DNA of 64,000 nucleotides from Larix kaempferi (Eukaryota; Streptophyta; Pinopsida; Pinales; Pinaceae), in assembly GCA_027924585.1 (NCBI GenBank), contig BSBM01000600.1, positions 15,621,001-15,685,000 of the forward strand. The letters are read 5' to 3'. Position numbers and translations under genes: made by a program. Below are positions 1 through 12,493 of this stretch, in pieces (within the stretch, counting starts at the first letter, position 1; every line of letters begins with the position of its first letter). Below the pieces are notes generated by a model, which saw only the letters and a list, made by a program, of their open reading frames with translations, searched no databases and was not told the origin of the DNA.

Positions 1-40
1 CCGTTGCGGCAGGATTCCGCGAACCGCCCGACGCGGCGTG

Positions 41-46
<6 letters not shown>

Positions 47-94
<48 letters not shown>
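47..94. repeat. Poly(A) run of 48
   Basis: An uninterrupted run of 48 adenines follows a 46-base GC-rich stretch. A run this long suggests the 3' tail of a retroposed sequence (LINE, SINE or processed transcript) lying mostly upstream of the window. No matching target site duplication can be checked because the other end is not visible. It may also be extended by replication slippage. Confidence 0.8.
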
Positions 95-95
<1 letters not shown>

Positions 96-160
96 GAGGG
101 CGCTGCCCTCGACCCGCCCTGCTGTGGCGCAGGGAAGCCACAAGGGGGCAAGCCCCCTTG
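95..160. other. Three consecutive GC-rich perfect hairpins
   Basis: Three inverted repeats lie back to back: CGAGGGC/GCCCTCG (95-111, loop of 3), CCCTGC/GCAGGG (117-134, loop of 6) and CAAGGGGGC/GCCCCCTTG (141-160, loop of 2). The block is far more GC-rich than its surroundings and abuts the poly(A) run. Its function is unknown; it could be a small mobile palindromic repeat or part of the leader of the following element. Confidence 0.7.
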
Positions 161-383
161 ACCCCCTTTTTCTTTTTCCCCCTCGTATTTCGTTGTTGTT
201 TGTGATTTAAAAATTTGTCAACGTAATGTTTTTCCCATGTGCATGAAGTAATTTGTAAATTCTAAGAATGTAATGCAGCTAACAATTGTGCTGATGAACA
301 CATTTCAGAAAGTCACAGTTACAGCAGGATAACACTCTAGATAATACAGTGGAAAAATTTTGGATCTTGGTTGGGCCAAGAAA
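161..383. other. Leader upstream of Ty3 gag-pol; no PBS found
   Basis: This AT-rich stretch precedes the gag-pol start. I searched it for the usual TGGTATCAGAGC-type or TGGCGCC-type primer binding site and for the chromovirus LTR terminus and found neither. The 5' LTR and PBS must therefore lie upstream of the window, or were displaced by the poly(A)/hairpin insertion. Confidence 0.5.
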
Positions 384-3300
384 ATGCACATCATGAATGA
401 TGCACAGGATCCCTATGAACCTGAGACAGATGCCATGGGGGAGAACATACAGGTTGAGAATGCTGAAACAGAATCTAATGGGAGAAGAAATCAAGAGACC
501 CCTCCAGATGTTGCAGCCACCATGAGAAGCCTAAGGGTGGAATTGCAAAGCTATAGGGAAGATAATGAAAGGATGATTAAAGCTCAGGAAGAACAAAATC
601 AGCTGAATGCAGCCATGCTGCAGAGTTTAACAGACATCCAAAGGCAAATAAACTCTGGGCATCAGATAACAAATCCAGAAAGGGGTGGGAGCAGCTCTAG
701 AAGAAATTCCCGTAAGAGGGCCAGTAGCCCAAGAGGAGTTTCTACAGACAGAACGTATAGTCCAGAAATGTCTTCTAACGAGTCATCTGACTCTGAAGAA
801 TCCATTGAGGGTTCAAGCTCTTCATCTCACATGAGTAAGAGGAAGAAGCACTACAAGAACAGTTCACATGGGGAATTTAAGAAGGCAAAACCTCCTACAT
901 TTGACGGAGAGGTAAAATCTGGTCAAGAAGCTGAAGCTTGGCTTCTTGGGATGAGAAAATATTTCCAAGTCCAAGACTACTCAGGAAATATGAAAGCAAG
1001 GGTAGCCATCTTCAACTTGAATGGAAGAGCATCTATATGGTGGGAACACACCAGGCAAGTGAAGAAGATCAACGAAAGGAAGATCGTGTGGAAGCAGTTC
1101 ACGAAATACTTCAAGCAGAAGTACCTCTCGGATAGGTACTATGATGATAAGATCAAAGAGTTCCATGAGCTGAGATTGGGACAATCGACCATGGAAGAAT
1201 ATGCAAACAAGTTCTTGGAGCTGCTGAGGTATGTTAAGTATATTCGAGATGATAAGGTGAAAATTCAGCGTTTCCTAAGTGGACTGCCCCAGTCGTATAA
1301 AGATAGAATTGAGTTTGATGAACCTCGGACTCTAGAGGAGACCATAAGAAAGGCCAAGTATTGCTTTGATCAAAACAGAAGCAAACCAGAATTCCATAAG
1401 GCATGGAAGGATAAGAAAAATGAGAAGTTTGATCAAAGGAAGAAGGGGTTCAAGCCTCCTCAATTCCGGAATCAGCAAAGGCAACCATCACAGGTTGTGA
1501 CTAAGCCAACTAGGATGATGGGAGACAAGCCAAGAGATCCAAAGGAGCCAAGAGAACCGCTTCAATGTTGGGGTTGTGGAGGAGACCACATGCTTAGGAA
1601 CTGTCCACATAGGAATGGGAATGCAAATCAAGTTCACAACATCCAAGGAGCTGGAACTGTGGGTCAGGTGGCAAGGACAATCCCTAGGATCTATGCAGCA
1701 GTAGAAGACCGCCAGGCAGATCATCAGTCAACTGTGGTTGAAGTTGAAGGTAAGGTTGCTAAGCAATCTGTTTCTATTTTGATTGATCCTGGATCTACTC
1801 ACAGTTATGTCACTCCTAGAATTGTTGAGATTTGTGCTTTCAAGAAATTAAAGCATAGTAAATCTTGGTTAGTTCAACTAGCCACTGGAACCAAGAGAAA
1901 AGTTAGCGAAATAGTAGAGAAATGTCCATTAGAGATGGATGGGCTATTCACTTATGCAGATCTGAATATTTTGCCACTTGGTTCCTATGATATTCTCATT
2001 GGAATGGATTGGTTGGAAGCACACAGGGTTAAACTTGACTGCTACAATAAGACATTTGAATGCATGGACGAAGAAGGAAACCCGAGGGTTGTAAAAGGCA
2101 TTCCAAAGGTGACTTCTGTTAGACAGGTTTCAGCCATGCAACTGAAGAAGTTCTGTAGGAAGGGATGTCAACTGTATGCAGCTCACGTTTTAGAGGCAGC
2201 AGAGAGTGAAACTCTTAGGCTGGAGGACTATCATGTATTGCAAGAATTCAGGGATGTTTTTCCAGATGAGATTCCAGGACTTCCTCCAAAGAGAGACATT
2301 AACTTTACAATTGAACTTGTGCCAGGAGCGGCACCAGTGTCTAAGACACCCTACAGGATGAGTACACCGGAATTGCTAGAATTGAAGATGCAATTACAAG
2401 AGTTGCTAGAAAAGAAATATATTAGGCCAAGTGTGTCCCCGTGGGGAGCACCTGTTCTATTTGTGAAAAAGAAAGATGGAACACTCAGGTTATGTATTGA
2501 CTACAGGCAGTTGAACAAAGTCACAGTGAAGAATAAATACCCGTTGCCCCGAATTGATGACCTTTTTGATCAAATGAGAGGAGCAAAGGTATTTTCAAAG
2601 ATTGACTTGAGGTCTGGTTACCATCAGGTAAGAATCAAAGAAGAAGATATTCATAAGACAGCCTTTAGAACAAGGTATGGACACTATGAGTTTGTAGTGG
2701 TACCATTTGGCCTCACGAATGCACCAGCTACATTCATGTGTCTCATGAATAATGTTTTTAGCAAATATTTGGACAAGTTTGTTCTTGTATTTCTAGATGA
2801 CATTCTCATCTATTCTAAGAATGAAGAAGAGCATGAAGAACATTTGAGAATGACAATGCAGTTATTAAGGGAGCATAAGCTGTATGCAAAGTTGAGTAAA
2901 TGTGACTTCTATAAAGATAGAATTCATTATTTGGGTCACATCATCTCCGACGAAGGAATATCTGTAGACCCTGAGAAGATTGAAGCCATTATGAATTGGC
3001 CAACTCCAAGGAATGTGACTGATGTGAGATCTTTTATGGGCCTTGCTGGTTACTACAGGAGGTTTATCGAAGGATTCTCCAAGGTTGCTAACCCGATCAC
3101 TTCTTTGCAAAAGAAGGGGATAAAGTTTGAATGGTCACCAAGATGTGAAGAAAGTTTTCAGCGGTTGAAGAATCTTCTTACAAGTGCACCCATTCTGAAG
3201 ATTGCAGACCCGGAAAAGGACTTTGTGGTGTGTACCGATGCATGCAATCAAGGACTTGGAGGAGTTCTTATGCAAGACAACCACGTGATATGCTATGAGT

Positions 3301-5063
3301 CAAGAAAGTTGAAGGAGCATGAGAAGAACTATGCTACTCATGATATAGAACTTGCAGCCATAGTACATGCCTTGAAGATGTGGAGGCATTACTTAATGGG
3401 AAGAAAATTCGAGTTAAGGACAGACCATTGTGGTCTGAAGTACTTGTTTGATCAGCCAATGTTAAATGCTAGGCAAGCTAGATGGTTGGAATTTTTGTGT
3501 GAATTTGATTTCGAGATCAAACACATAAAAGGGAAAGAAAACAAGGTGGCTGATGCACTCAGCAGGAAGGTACATGAAATGTATGTGGCAGCGCTTAGCA
3601 CTTGCCAACCAGATTTGAGGCAGCAGATTGTTAACCATATGGTTGAGGATGAAGTGTATGAGCAGATAAAGAGCAAATTGCAGCAGCAAAACATTGAAAG
3701 GAAGTATGAGGGCTATCATTTGGAAGAAGGAGGACTTCTTACTTATAAGAATAGGGTCTATATTCCAAATGCGGCAGGTTTGAGGAGAATGGTTATGGAT
3801 GAGATCCATAAAGCTCCATACTCTGGTCACCCAGGATATCAGAAAACAATTGCTACGGCAAGAAAATATTATTTCTGGCCAGGTATGAAGAAGGACGTTG
3901 CTGAATGCATCTCTAAGTGCATGGAATGTCAGCAGGTAAAGGTTGAACACCAACACCCAGCAGGTTTATTGCACCCAGTGCAAATTCCAGAATGGAAATG
4001 GGAAATAATTTCCATGGATTTTATTACAGGATTGCCAATGACTAAGAGACAACATGATTCCATCATGGTTGTGGTGGACAAGTTAACCAAGGCAGCACAT
4101 TTTATACCGGTTAAGTCCACACATAAAGCCGATGCCATTGCAGATATTTTCATGAAGGAAATTTTTAGATTACATGGGTTGCCTAAGGCAATAATTTCTG
4201 ACAGGGATACCAAGTTCACTTCCAATTTTTGGAAAGCTCTCTTTGCAGATTTGGGTACACAGTTGAACTTTAGCACCGCGTACCATCCTCAAACAGACGG
4301 GCAAACAGAAAGAGTAAATCAGGTACTTGAAGACATGCTCCGCATGTATGTAATGGACAAGCCATCCAAGTGGGAGGATTATTTACACCTGGTAGAGTTT
4401 GCATATAATAATGGGCATCAAGAATCATTGGGAATGAGTCCATATGAGGCTTTGTACGGCAGAAGGTGTAGGACACCAGTGACTTGGGACAATCCAGTGA
4501 ACCGAATTGTACTTGGGCCAGAATTGCTTAAGGAAATGGAGCAAGAGGTTGTAAAGATCCGACAAAATTTAAAAGCAGCCCAGGATAGACACAAAAGCTA
4601 TGCAGATAAACACAGAATGCATAGGGAATTCAATGTTGGGGATCATGTGTATCTTAGAGTAAGATCAAGGAAGAGTTCCTTGAAGCTTGGGAGCTGTGCC
4701 AAGCTATCACCTAGATATTGTGGGCCATTTGAAGTGCTTGAAAGAATAGGGCCAGTTGCATATAGACTTGCATTGCCTGCTAGCACTAAAGCTCATAATG
4801 TTTTTCATGTCTCTTTGCTAAAGAAATATGTACATGATCCTAACCATGTGATTAATTGGGATGTGATCCAGGTGGAACCCGAGGGAGAATTCCAAACCGA
4901 TCCATTGCGCATCCTAGACAAGAAAGTAACATTGCTCCGGAACCGAGCCATCGGACAGGTAAAGGTGCAATGGAAGCACTACGGTCCCGATGAGGCTACA
5001 TGGGAGCTGGAGGATGCCATGAGGATGGCATATCCATTTTTGTTCAATTTTGATGAGCACTGA
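384..5063 (+). CDS. Ty3/gypsy chromovirus Gag-Pol polyprotein (intact ORF)
   Basis: Polyprotein of a chromodomain-bearing LTR retrotransposon. It is open for 1,559 codons from ATG 384; an open codon TTG at 360 lies upstream, and ATG 393 is an alternative start. Visible domains, numbered from ATG 384: Gag core about 180-285; zinc knuckle [13 protein letters not shown] at 395-407; aspartic protease DPGST near 468; reverse transcriptase about 637-850 with FLDD near 805; RNase H about 945-1060 ([10 protein letters not shown] ... KVADALSR); integrase with HHCC finger about 1139-1188 and catalytic D1212, D1273 and E1309 (35 residues between the last two); C-terminal chromodomain about 1503-1545 ([16 protein letters not shown]). 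The absence of stops marks it as the youngest element here. The chromodomain and order PR-RT-RH-IN place it in the chromoviruses, probably Tekay/Del-like. Confidence 0.95.
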   Translation: MHIMNDAQDPYEPETDAMGENIQVENAETESNGRRNQETPPDVAATMRSLRVELQSYREDNERMIKAQEEQNQLNAAMLQSLTDIQRQINSGHQITNPERGGSSSRRNSRKRASSPRGVSTDRTYSPEMSSNESSDSEESIEGSSSSSHMSKRKKHYKNSSHGEFKKAKPPTFDGEVKSGQEAEAWLLGMRKYFQVQDYSGNMKARVAIFNLNGRASIWWEHTRQVKKINERKIVWKQFTKYFKQKYLSDRYYDDKIKEFHELRLGQSTMEEYANKFLELLRYVKYIRDDKVKIQRFLSGLPQSYKDRIEFDEPRTLEETIRKAKYCFDQNRSKPEFHKAWKDKKNEKFDQRKKGFKPPQFRNQQRQPSQVVTKPTRMMGDKPRDPKEPREPLQCWGCGGDHMLRNCPHRNGNANQVHNIQGAGTVGQVARTIPRIYAAVEDRQADHQSTVVEVEGKVAKQSVSILIDPGSTHSYVTPRIVEICAFKKLKHSKSWLVQLATGTKRKVSEIVEKCPLEMDGLFTYADLNILPLGSYDILIGMDWLEAHRVKLDCYNKTFECMDEEGNPRVVKGIPKVTSVRQVSAMQLKKFCRKGCQLYAAHVLEAAESETLRLEDYHVLQEFRDVFPDEIPGLPPKRDINFTIELVPGAAPVSKTPYRMSTPELLELKMQLQELLEKKYIRPSVSPWGAPVLFVKKKDGTLRLCIDYRQLNKVTVKNKYPLPRIDDLFDQMRGAKVFSKIDLRSGYHQVRIKEEDIHKTAFRTRYGHYEFVVVPFGLTNAPATFMCLMNNVFSKYLDKFVLVFLDDILIYSKNEEEHEEHLRMTMQLLREHKLYAKLSKCDFYKDRIHYLGHIISDEGISVDPEKIEAIMNWPTPRNVTDVRSFMGLAGYYRRFIEGFSKVANPITSLQKKGIKFEWSPRCEESFQRLKNLLTSAPILKIADPEKDFVVCTDACNQGLGGVLMQDNHVICYESRKLKEHEKNYATHDIELAAIVHALKMWRHYLMGRKFELRTDHCGLKYLFDQPMLNARQARWLEFLCEFDFEIKHIKGKENKVADALSRKVHEMYVAALSTCQPDLRQQIVNHMVEDEVYEQIKSKLQQQNIERKYEGYHLEEGGLLTYKNRVYIPNAAGLRRMVMDEIHKAPYSGHPGYQKTIATARKYYFWPGMKKDVAECISKCMECQQVKVEHQHPAGLLHPVQIPEWKWEIISMDFITGLPMTKRQHDSIMVVVDKLTKAAHFIPVKSTHKADAIADIFMKEIFRLHGLPKAIISDRDTKFTSNFWKALFADLGTQLNFSTAYHPQTDGQTERVNQVLEDMLRMYVMDKPSKWEDYLHLVEFAYNNGHQESLGMSPYEALYGRRCRTPVTWDNPVNRIVLGPELLKEMEQEVVKIRQNLKAAQDRHKSYADKHRMHREFNVGDHVYLRVRSRKSSLKLGSCAKLSPRYCGPFEVLERIGPVAYRLALPASTKAHNVFHVSLLKKYVHDPNHVINWDVIQVEPEGEFQTDPLRILDKKVTLLRNRAIGQVKVQWKHYGPDEATWELEDAMRMAYPFLFNFDEH

Positions 5064-5078
5064 GGACAGTGCTAATGT

Positions 5079-5091
5079 AAGGGGAGGGGTA
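5079..5091 (+). other. Polypurine tract of the Ty3 element
   Basis: AAGGGGAGGGGTA lies immediately before the LTR terminus TGTCACGTCCCC and 16 bases after the gag-pol stop. This is the expected position for plus-strand priming. Confidence 0.85.
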
Positions 5092-6717
5092 TGTCACGTC
5101 CCCATTTTGACCCCCTTTGTAAATGATGTAAATATTGTCACTTAATCATGGTGAGGAGCTCAAGGCCAAGGCCCCACCATTGATTTAACGTTTATGTATC
5201 GGCAATTAAAATAGATGCCTATGGTTCTTGTGCGAGATGGGCACAATGTATATAAGACATCATGTAAATACGAATTTTAATGCAAAATACCCACAACTAG
5301 CTATGCAATGCAACAAAAGAGAAGGGGCATGGTTCTACAAGGAAAAGGGAGGGAAACTATTCAAACCCTTGAGCCAATGGTATTAATCCATGTGTCAATG
5401 GGGAAACCCATAAACCACCAACTACCCATTTTGTCTCATGTACCCAATCATTTAATTCTTCCAAGAAATTGGTTAAGGCAGTTAATGCCTTGGGAATGAA
5501 AGAGTATGGGCAAGTCAGATTTTCGTGCATGGGCAAGCTACCAACCTGAAAATCGTATTTTTGGCTTGCTGGGCAAGAAAACCCCCACGAAATGCTACCC
5601 AAGGCCATTCCTCATGCATTACGTTCTTCCTCTCACGCAGCTTGAGCTCACAAGAAGTTATCCTCACGTTTTTCACCATAACCCTGTGTATTTCCATGCC
5701 CAGGAACTCGTTTTTGGATGGTGCAACAGCTGGGGAAGGAGGGACGCGAATTGGGATCGAGGGTGAGGGCGTTTTTGGCCCTAGGGCGTTTTTCTGGAAT
5801 GGGTTCTGTTTCCCCAGTCGAATTTTCCAAGTGCCAACATGTTTTGAGTCTACCCACGTTTTTCTAAAGTCCAGGAAACCCCATCTCATATATCCCATTG
5901 TTGGAAACGTTTTTCTCATGCTCAGCAAGTGTAGTTTGCTGTTGTGTGCATCCTGGTTTTGATTTGAACCTGTAAGCAAGAAACTGGAATGGTAGTGGAC
6001 AGAATTAGCTTGATAAACCTAGTGTAGGGAATATCCTCTCAAGAAGATCAAGAGGGCTGGCTACTTTTCTATGCACACCCTGAGAGCACTAGAAAGGAAG
6101 GTATGGCTTGAGGGACTGTGTGGCAGTGAAGAGAATACTTCCTGGTGTTGGGTGTGTAGGCATTGTGAGTGCCAAGCTGAATAGATCTGGGAGGGGTACC
6201 CATAGCTCTGTGGTTGAGCTCACTAGCTTAGCAATTCTTCCTTTCCATCTCCTAGCAGCCTGATAAACCCAATTGTAGATTGGCTTGGCTCATTTTGGTG
6301 TATGTTTGGCTATGTGTGAGTCTGTTGTTCCCTGGTTCCTTGTAGAGATCATGCCCAGCTCGGGGGTGGCAGTGGTGCTGAAAGATTGAGGAGCACACTG
6401 GCCTACGGTTGGGTGGAACGTTGCAGTTGCATAGCCAGTTGCGTGGGACTGCCTTATTGAGATAAGTATTCTCTTGTGTAAATTGGCAATTATCATTTGA
6501 TGAACATCTTAAATGTATGATGGATGTGAAATTCTTATTACTCCGCTCTGACTTCTGATAATTATGCATCTTCATATCTCTCTTATGTATTATGTGAATG
6601 TGTATGCATATTTATTCTTCAATATTGAATGTTTGATTTCAATATATGGGGCTGGATGCCCGGTTCAACCGTCACGATCCTCTCCATCTAGCTTGTTGGA
6701 TGGGAGGGGACGTGACA
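5092..6717 (+). mobile_element. 3' LTR of the Ty3 chromovirus
   Basis: A 1,626-bp LTR bounded by a perfect 12-bp inverted repeat, TGTCACGTCCCC at the start and GGGGACGTGACA at the end. A TATA-like TATATAAG lies at 5249-5256. The short ORFs inside have no recognisable product. Bases 6718-6722 (CATGT) would be the target duplication, but the left copy is outside the window. Sequence after 6717 belongs to the relic of element D. Confidence 0.9.
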
Positions 6718-7656
6718 CATGTCAGCAAAGAGGTTTCATTCTAGATAAGTAGCAATGGAATGTTGCATAGTGCCATAGGCCACTTACCCATTACATGCAT
6801 ATTAGTAGTATACTGTTCATTAATGCAATCACTCTAATATGCACAATACATATCATAAGTCTAGGAACATAAGCATAATATTATTTAAACAAACAAAATA
6901 GGCAAGAAATGATAATTGAAATACTTATCTTTGTTTGTTGGGTGGGTGGACTCCCTCTGAGTCTTTTCTTCCTTGTAGGAGCTGCTGAAGTAGCTTCTTC
7001 TACACCTTTCTATTGTGGAATGTAGAGAGATGGTCAACTCCCTCTGAATATCTGCATCCTCGCAGGAGCTGCTGGAGTGTGCTCCCTCTTGATCTTTGCT
7101 TCCTCGATTACCTGTCCTTGAACTTATATCCATCCTTGGTCCCTATGCATGCTTATTAGTATCATGATTGTGTTATCCTTGTGATCTCATACAAAATCAT
7201 ACATTCATTAGTATATTCTCAATACTATCAAAACACAATAATCTCAAGCATGTATAGTCATGATTATTTCAAACAGAAATAATAAGCATTAGCATTCAAG
7301 GTTTATATAGGACTCTTATGGTTAGTCATATCATAAGAAACATAACATGTCTAAACCTATGATTACTCGAACCTATGACTCTTCTGGTTAGTCATATCAT
7401 TAATTAAGGTAAGACACATAATATGCATATACCCATGATTATTCAAACCTATGTCTTTATGAACAATCATCATCAATCATGCCATGCATACTTATAAAAA
7501 TGATCCTATGATATAAGGAAAATATACATGTTCACCATATTTGCTAGTTATGTCTAGCAATATTTTCTTGTTCTCTTCAATGACCTGCATAACTCATAAG
7601 TTAACCAAATCATACATACCTCCATGTGATCCATGACTATGGATGAATCTTTGTCT

Positions 7657-8976
7657 TCATGTCATCATAGCAAGTTCAGGTTGTCCCTTCAATTTGTACA
7701 AACCTCCCTCTTGCTCTCCAATCACCACTACATCATCTATGGTCTTTCCCTTTGGCCACATTAGGACTTTGCCATCCATAAATGCAACCCTCATACCTTT
7801 TGCATCCAATGTAGAGATGGAGAGTAAGTTCTTCTTGAGCCCAGGTACATAAAGGACTTCTTTCATCTTCAAAGATTTTCCAGAATCTAGGTTGTAGGAG
7901 GCTTCACCACTTCCTTTGATTGGGTATTGATAATCATCCCCAAGTTTCACCTTATGGGGTGATTCATGTTCAGATAGGTTTACAAAAGATTCCTTAAACC
8001 CAGTCATGTGTTTGGAAGCCCCACTGTCAATTAACCAATCATTACAACCATGGGAGATAGTACCTGGGAGAGCAGATATTAGAACATACTCTTCTTCACT
8101 TGATGAGTCATCATCACTTTCTGCCCTAGCCTTCTTCTTTGGAGGTTCATCCTCTTCGGCAGCATGAGCATGGAACTTTCTTTTGTTGCCCTTCTTCTTC
8201 TTGTTGGAGTTGATGTTATCGTCTTTCTTCTTCTTGGGACAGACTGAAGCAAACTGACCCTTCTCATTGCATGTGAAACATCTTATATCCTTCTTATTCT
8301 TTTGTTGGTGGTGATAGGATCTCTTGTGGTGAGAGTACTCCTTCTTGGGCTTGCTTCTTTTGGTGTGGGCTGCGAGAGCTTGATCTTCACCTCCCATCTT
8401 TTCTTCACGAGCTACAAGCCTAGCTTCTTCTTGAGAGCATTCCTCCCACAGTTTACTGAAAGAGATCAATTTCTTTCTTGCACAGATTCCTTGAATAAAG
8501 GAGTCCCATGACCTAGGAAGGCCATTCAGAGTGGTCATAACAACTTCACCATTATCCACTACTTCATCCACAGCTTCAAGTTGTTCCTTGATCTAAGAGA
8601 CATTGGAGAAGTAAGATTGAATGGTTTCTCCATTCAACATCTTGACCCCTTTCAATTGATTCCGTAGGGTCATCTTCCGATTTATTTTCTTCCCTTCAAA
8701 TAGCTTGGTCAAAGAGTCAAACATAGCCTTGGGTGTCTTTAGAGAAGACACATGGGGTATGAGATGGTCTTTGATGGAATCAGCAATGATTCTCTTTACC
8801 TTGACCAAGTTCTTCTTATGCAATACCTTAGCCTCTTCATCCTCTGGGATAGGGATGTCTTCTTTTATGTATGAGTCCAACTCATTCTCTTCCAGGATTA
8901 ACCCAATCCTATACTTCCAAGCTCGGAAGTTATTAGCCCCTTCAAGCTTATCCTCAAGCTTGGTGTGGTGAGACAT
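7657..8976 (-). pseudogene. Copia element D Gag-protease, truncated
   Basis: The start is placed at the ATG of MSHHTKLEDKL, matching the related element C. The Gag (UBN2-like) domain includes FRAWKYRIGLILEE. An in-frame stop near 8591 divides it. The second part has a zinc knuckle CFTCNEKGQFASVC in which the conserved histidine is glutamine, a lysine-rich tract, an acidic stretch and an intact protease motif DSGASKHMTG. The reading frame ends after GGLYKLKGQPE, just where the GAG-pre-integrase domain should begin. Close relatedness to the Gag-protease of element C is evident throughout (for example SLKTPKAMFDSL versus SLKTPKEM). Confidence 0.85.
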
Positions 8977-9538
8977 CTTAAAGAGTACTTCAAATGGAAA
9001 TAGAAAATATTTAGGTCTTACCACTTGAAATGCTGAAAACTGGATCTAGTCCTGGATTAGGGTTTGTCGAAAAAACCCTAAAAATTCAAAATGTGAATTT
9101 CAACTTTCTGAAAGGATAGAAAGATGCACCTTGATGAGCTGATCAGCCTAGTGTATTCAGAATTTGAGATCAGCAAAGCTTTACCCTTCAGATTTGCCTT
9201 TTTGTCCTCCCGGGTTCACTAGTGAGAGCCCTGAATTAGGGTTTGAGTTTCCTGGAGATCTACCCAGCCAAAAATCTCGATCCAAAGCTCTAAACTTCGA
9301 TTTTTGCAAGGAGCTTCCAGCTATGTCTTCAGATTTCAGAAATTTCTATTTTTGTGGAAACCCTAATTTTTAGGGCCAAATCTGAAAATGCTCAGAATTG
9401 AATTCTGATTGAACAGATAGATTCTCCTTGATGAGTAGAGTCAATCTACTATACTCCTTTTCCAAAATCTGTGGAGAGAAACCCAATAAACAAGAAACTC
9501 AAGTTTTCGTCACTGCAAAATGTCTTCTTCTCAGGTTA

Positions 9539-9550
9539 GCTCTGATACCA
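9539..9550 (-). other. Primer binding site of element D
   Basis: GCTCTGATACCA is the exact reverse complement of TGGTATCAGAGC, the common plant initiator-tRNA-Met primer site. It lies directly against the LTR terminus at 9551. Confidence 0.9.
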
Positions 9551-10154
9551 TGTTAAATTTTGAGCATTAATTCACAATACTCTAGGATCTTTACTGAGAG
9601 AATAACATGTATAGTATATCAATGCATAACAATCATATCAAGCATTTAAAGCATCACAAGAATCAAAAGCAAGAGAGACAAGAGACACAAAGTTTCCGTG
9701 GGGAAAACCCTAAGGTGAAAAACCCCACAACTTCCTCAGAGATATAGAGAGCAATGGCTCAACCAAAGTACAACCAAAATACACTGAGATAGTCTCCTAG
9801 TAGCAGATGATCCTCCTCCTCACTAGTGCGCCACTTTCTGAGTGAGAGAAGTATGAGTTTTCGAGTGATCCAAATAGAGATCTCCCAATCTCTATTTATA
9901 CTAGTTTGTTTGCCCAGTGACCTTATGGGGCCGACTTGTCTAGCTAGGTACATCAACCATACAATATGTATTTCAGGGCCGACCCCGCACATGGTGGTCT
10001 AATAACCCATCGCCAAGTACACACACTTGCGATACTTGTCAATACACATCACAACACTTCCTTATAGAGGAATAACACATCTCTTATAAGGGTACAATAA
10101 ATATATATGAAATACATAGATGAAATACATTCCGAAGTTACATATACATCAACA
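9551..10154 (-). mobile_element. 5' LTR of copia element D
   Basis: A 604-bp LTR; on the plus strand it runs from TGTTAAATTTTGAGC to CATCAACA. It contains the GGGGAAAACCC-type motif near 9700 that is also seen in the LTR of element C. Its left end abuts the PBS. Bases from 10155 onward (AGGGG...) belong to the underlying element E. Confidence 0.85.
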
Positions 10155-12493
10155 AGGGGTGGTGCGGTTTCTACAACCAGCGGGTTTTGAGGTGTAATAG
10201 GATGGAGGATGGCTGATGACGGCGCGGCCTGATTGTTAAGGTCACATGGGATTTCAGTGTCTACGCGGAGTCCAGGTCCTCCGGGATTCTCTTCTTTATT
10301 AAACTTATATCTCTTTCCACTTCTCAGATTATGTGTCTCTTCGTCAAAATCACTAAAAATGCTATTGACCATGACAGATTCAAAAATATTACTGCATTCT
10401 TAGAACGCCTTTCTCAGCTAAAATCATTTTAATGTATAGACTAAGATTGTTCAGGAACTTACCTCTGAATCCTTCGAAAAAGTATGCTTCGACTTGGCTG
10501 TAGGATTTCAATGTGTCTACAGCGAATTTTGTTACAAATACTTCAATTATGCTATCAACCCAGAAGTCGACTGCTCATGACGGTGGGTTGTCTATTGCTT
10601 TGAGCTGTGCTGTGAGCTCTGGAGTCCACTCTGTAGGTACTCCCCCTTGAAAACAGGTTTTCCTTTCTGCGAGTCGCGATATCCACTCGTGCAGCTCGAT
10701 TCCAAATGAAGCCCAGAAAATCTCGTGAATATCTCTCCACAAATATCTGTTCAACCACTGTACATCAGAGAGACGTGGGTGTTTGTTCTCTTTCTTTGCA
10801 AAATCTCTTGCAATCTTGTCACACCAATCCCAGATCTCTTTCTTTTCAAGATGCCAATTGTCTGAACCCAACGGGAGCTGGTATTCTTCGTCACACATTA
10901 CTTTCCAAACACACTATCGCATCACTGGTCTTAGCCGAGCAACAGAACCATTTGTTGGCGTATATAACTGAGCTAGAGGTTTCCAATGTAGACCCAGGTA
11001 CTTTGCAGTTCAAGGAACCAATAAAACCCCAATTCACCGGCCCTTTCGGCAACAGACTGCGCGCAACTTGAGGTCTCACCCGAGGCGAAGCTAAGGGGGT
11101 GGTTGCAGAATCAAGTTTTCACAACCTAGTGATGCGAGTGTGAGAGGAACTGATGGGCAGCGCGATAAAAGGAACTGACAACAGATTGTGCGAAGTATCT
11201 ACTTCGCGTCGGATACTTCGGCAAGCGGAGGCGCTTGCGCAAACAACACATCCAAAGACTGCGCGGTACGGGATACTTCTTGTGTCACGACGATAAGCTA
11301 TCAACAGCTTACCTCGCAGCAAATCTCAATGATTCAGCGCGTCAGCTAGACCGCGCCTCTATTCCAAGACTTGATTAACTCTAACCAATCTTACTTAACA
11401 TTCTTTATCCATTCAACGCACTTAGACTATTATCGTTATGGTGCATGCAATTGAATAGAACATACAACACTGCGCACTCCAACGCTGCGCTCAAATTCAG
11501 TGCTCGACTATGTGATTAACTGACAAATTCATACATTCACAGACTCATAAGTGCTGAATACTTAACATTCATCCACACATGTATTACTTAACATATTATT
11601 CCCATCATTCTTGCGGTGAATACATATAAAAGCAATTACATAACAGATAACTGCAGTATTAAACATCCATACTAAGCAAATGAATAGTTGCAAACACAAA
11701 TAATCACACAACACAGAATTTAACGTGGTTCACCCCCAGGATGGAGGCTACATCCACAAGAACTGTTGTTAAATTGATCTTTTGGGAAGGGTACAACAGT
11801 TCTTAGTCTGCGCACTCAGCTGCACAATCTCTTCTCTCTCAGATAGGTCTCTGTGCACACAGCTGCAGATCCTTTACAATGGCTTCAAGCTCGAAATATC
11901 TAACAATATTCACTAACCCAACAATGAAGAGTTCAACAACCCCTTTCCCATACAAAATCATTCCCTATTTATAGAACATGCCTGTGGGCATGTCTTTACA
12001 ATTCGTAGGCAAAACCCTTAGGTTTACAAAACTAGCGTGGCTAAGTGCCAGCCTGACTGTCGCCGTCGACAGCCTGCTCCGCCTGTTCCAGCTGGGCCAC
12101 TCGTGACTCACACACTCTTCTGACAGCCGCAGTCCTCAAAATGGTTACAACTGTATCATGGCCTATCCCTTTCCCCGTTGTCCACCTCCCTGTCACTGTC
12201 AATGTAGTGGCCTAGCTTCTCAACTGCTTGTCGCCACTCTCTCTGACAGGTCCCTTTCGTCCGTCTACGTGTCCCAAAACAGGTCGCTTTCTCTGCTCGA
12301 CCTTTCCATTCGTTATTACCCAAAATGGCAGTTGCGCGACATCTTCATATCAGCATATTGCGCAACTCTGCCTTACCAATTACTGCTGCGCGACAATGCG
12401 CAATTCTCAAAACTGCTTCTATCCTTTGTCGCAGCGCGCAATGAGTGATTTTCAACACGTGTATTTTTCTAATCCACTTGGGCCCCGCCCAAC
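10155..12493 (-). mobile_element. LTR-element remains E (incomplete)
   Basis: The right border reads, on the minus strand, TGTTGGGCGGGGCCC directly after L1 coding sequence, which looks like an LTR start. The segment of roughly 11.1-12.5 kb has LTR-like features, including AACGTGGTTCACCC near 11722, a motif common in copia U5 regions. No PBS or second LTR could be placed, so the inner LTR border is undefined. Element D interrupts its left side. Confidence 0.45.
10575..10898 (-). pseudogene. Unidentified ORF fragment in element E
   Basis: A 107-codon minus-strand ORF rich in Trp and charged residues (IWDWCDKIARDFAKKE, YLWRDIHEIFWASF). Its stop is a single TGA, after which the same frame stays open for about 37 further codons. 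A second ORF (10155-10372) contains LRSGKRYKF, reminiscent of basic tails of plant retroelement Gag proteins. I do not recognise a family; a Gag-like N-terminus is possible. Confidence 0.3.

Larger units (their letters stand above)
6718..10154 (-). mobile_element. Ty1/copia element D, gag-protease relic with 5' LTR
   Basis: A minus-strand copia relic comprising a 5' LTR (9551-10154), PBS, gag and protease, followed by noncoding sequence (6718-7656). The noncoding part includes two copies of a GCAGGAGCTGCTG-like segment (6976-7075) and CTCCCTCTGA motifs like the 3' UTR of element C. No integrase, reverse transcriptase or RNase H is present between gag-protease and 6718. The 3' LTR is absent, presumably left of the Ty3 element that inserted here. 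Confidence 0.75.

Noticed and set aside
161-383. 5' LTR end and PBS of the Ty3 element inside the window
   Set aside because: No TGGTATCAGAGC-like or TGGCGCC-like site and no sequence matching 5092-6717 was found.
3462-3956. 164-codon minus-strand ORF inside the Ty3 pol
   Set aside because: Antisense shadow of the RNase H and integrase coding sequence.
5525-5962. ORFs in the Ty3 LTR as captured genes
   Set aside because: Overlapping frames on both strands, no recognisable domain, and only one LTR copy is available to judge conservation.
10392-10462. Possible 71-bp minus-strand intron (GTAAGT...GCAG) between two ORFs of element E
   Set aside because: Splice signals look good, but joining leaves the phase wrong for the LRSGKRY frame, so no consistent exon pair results.
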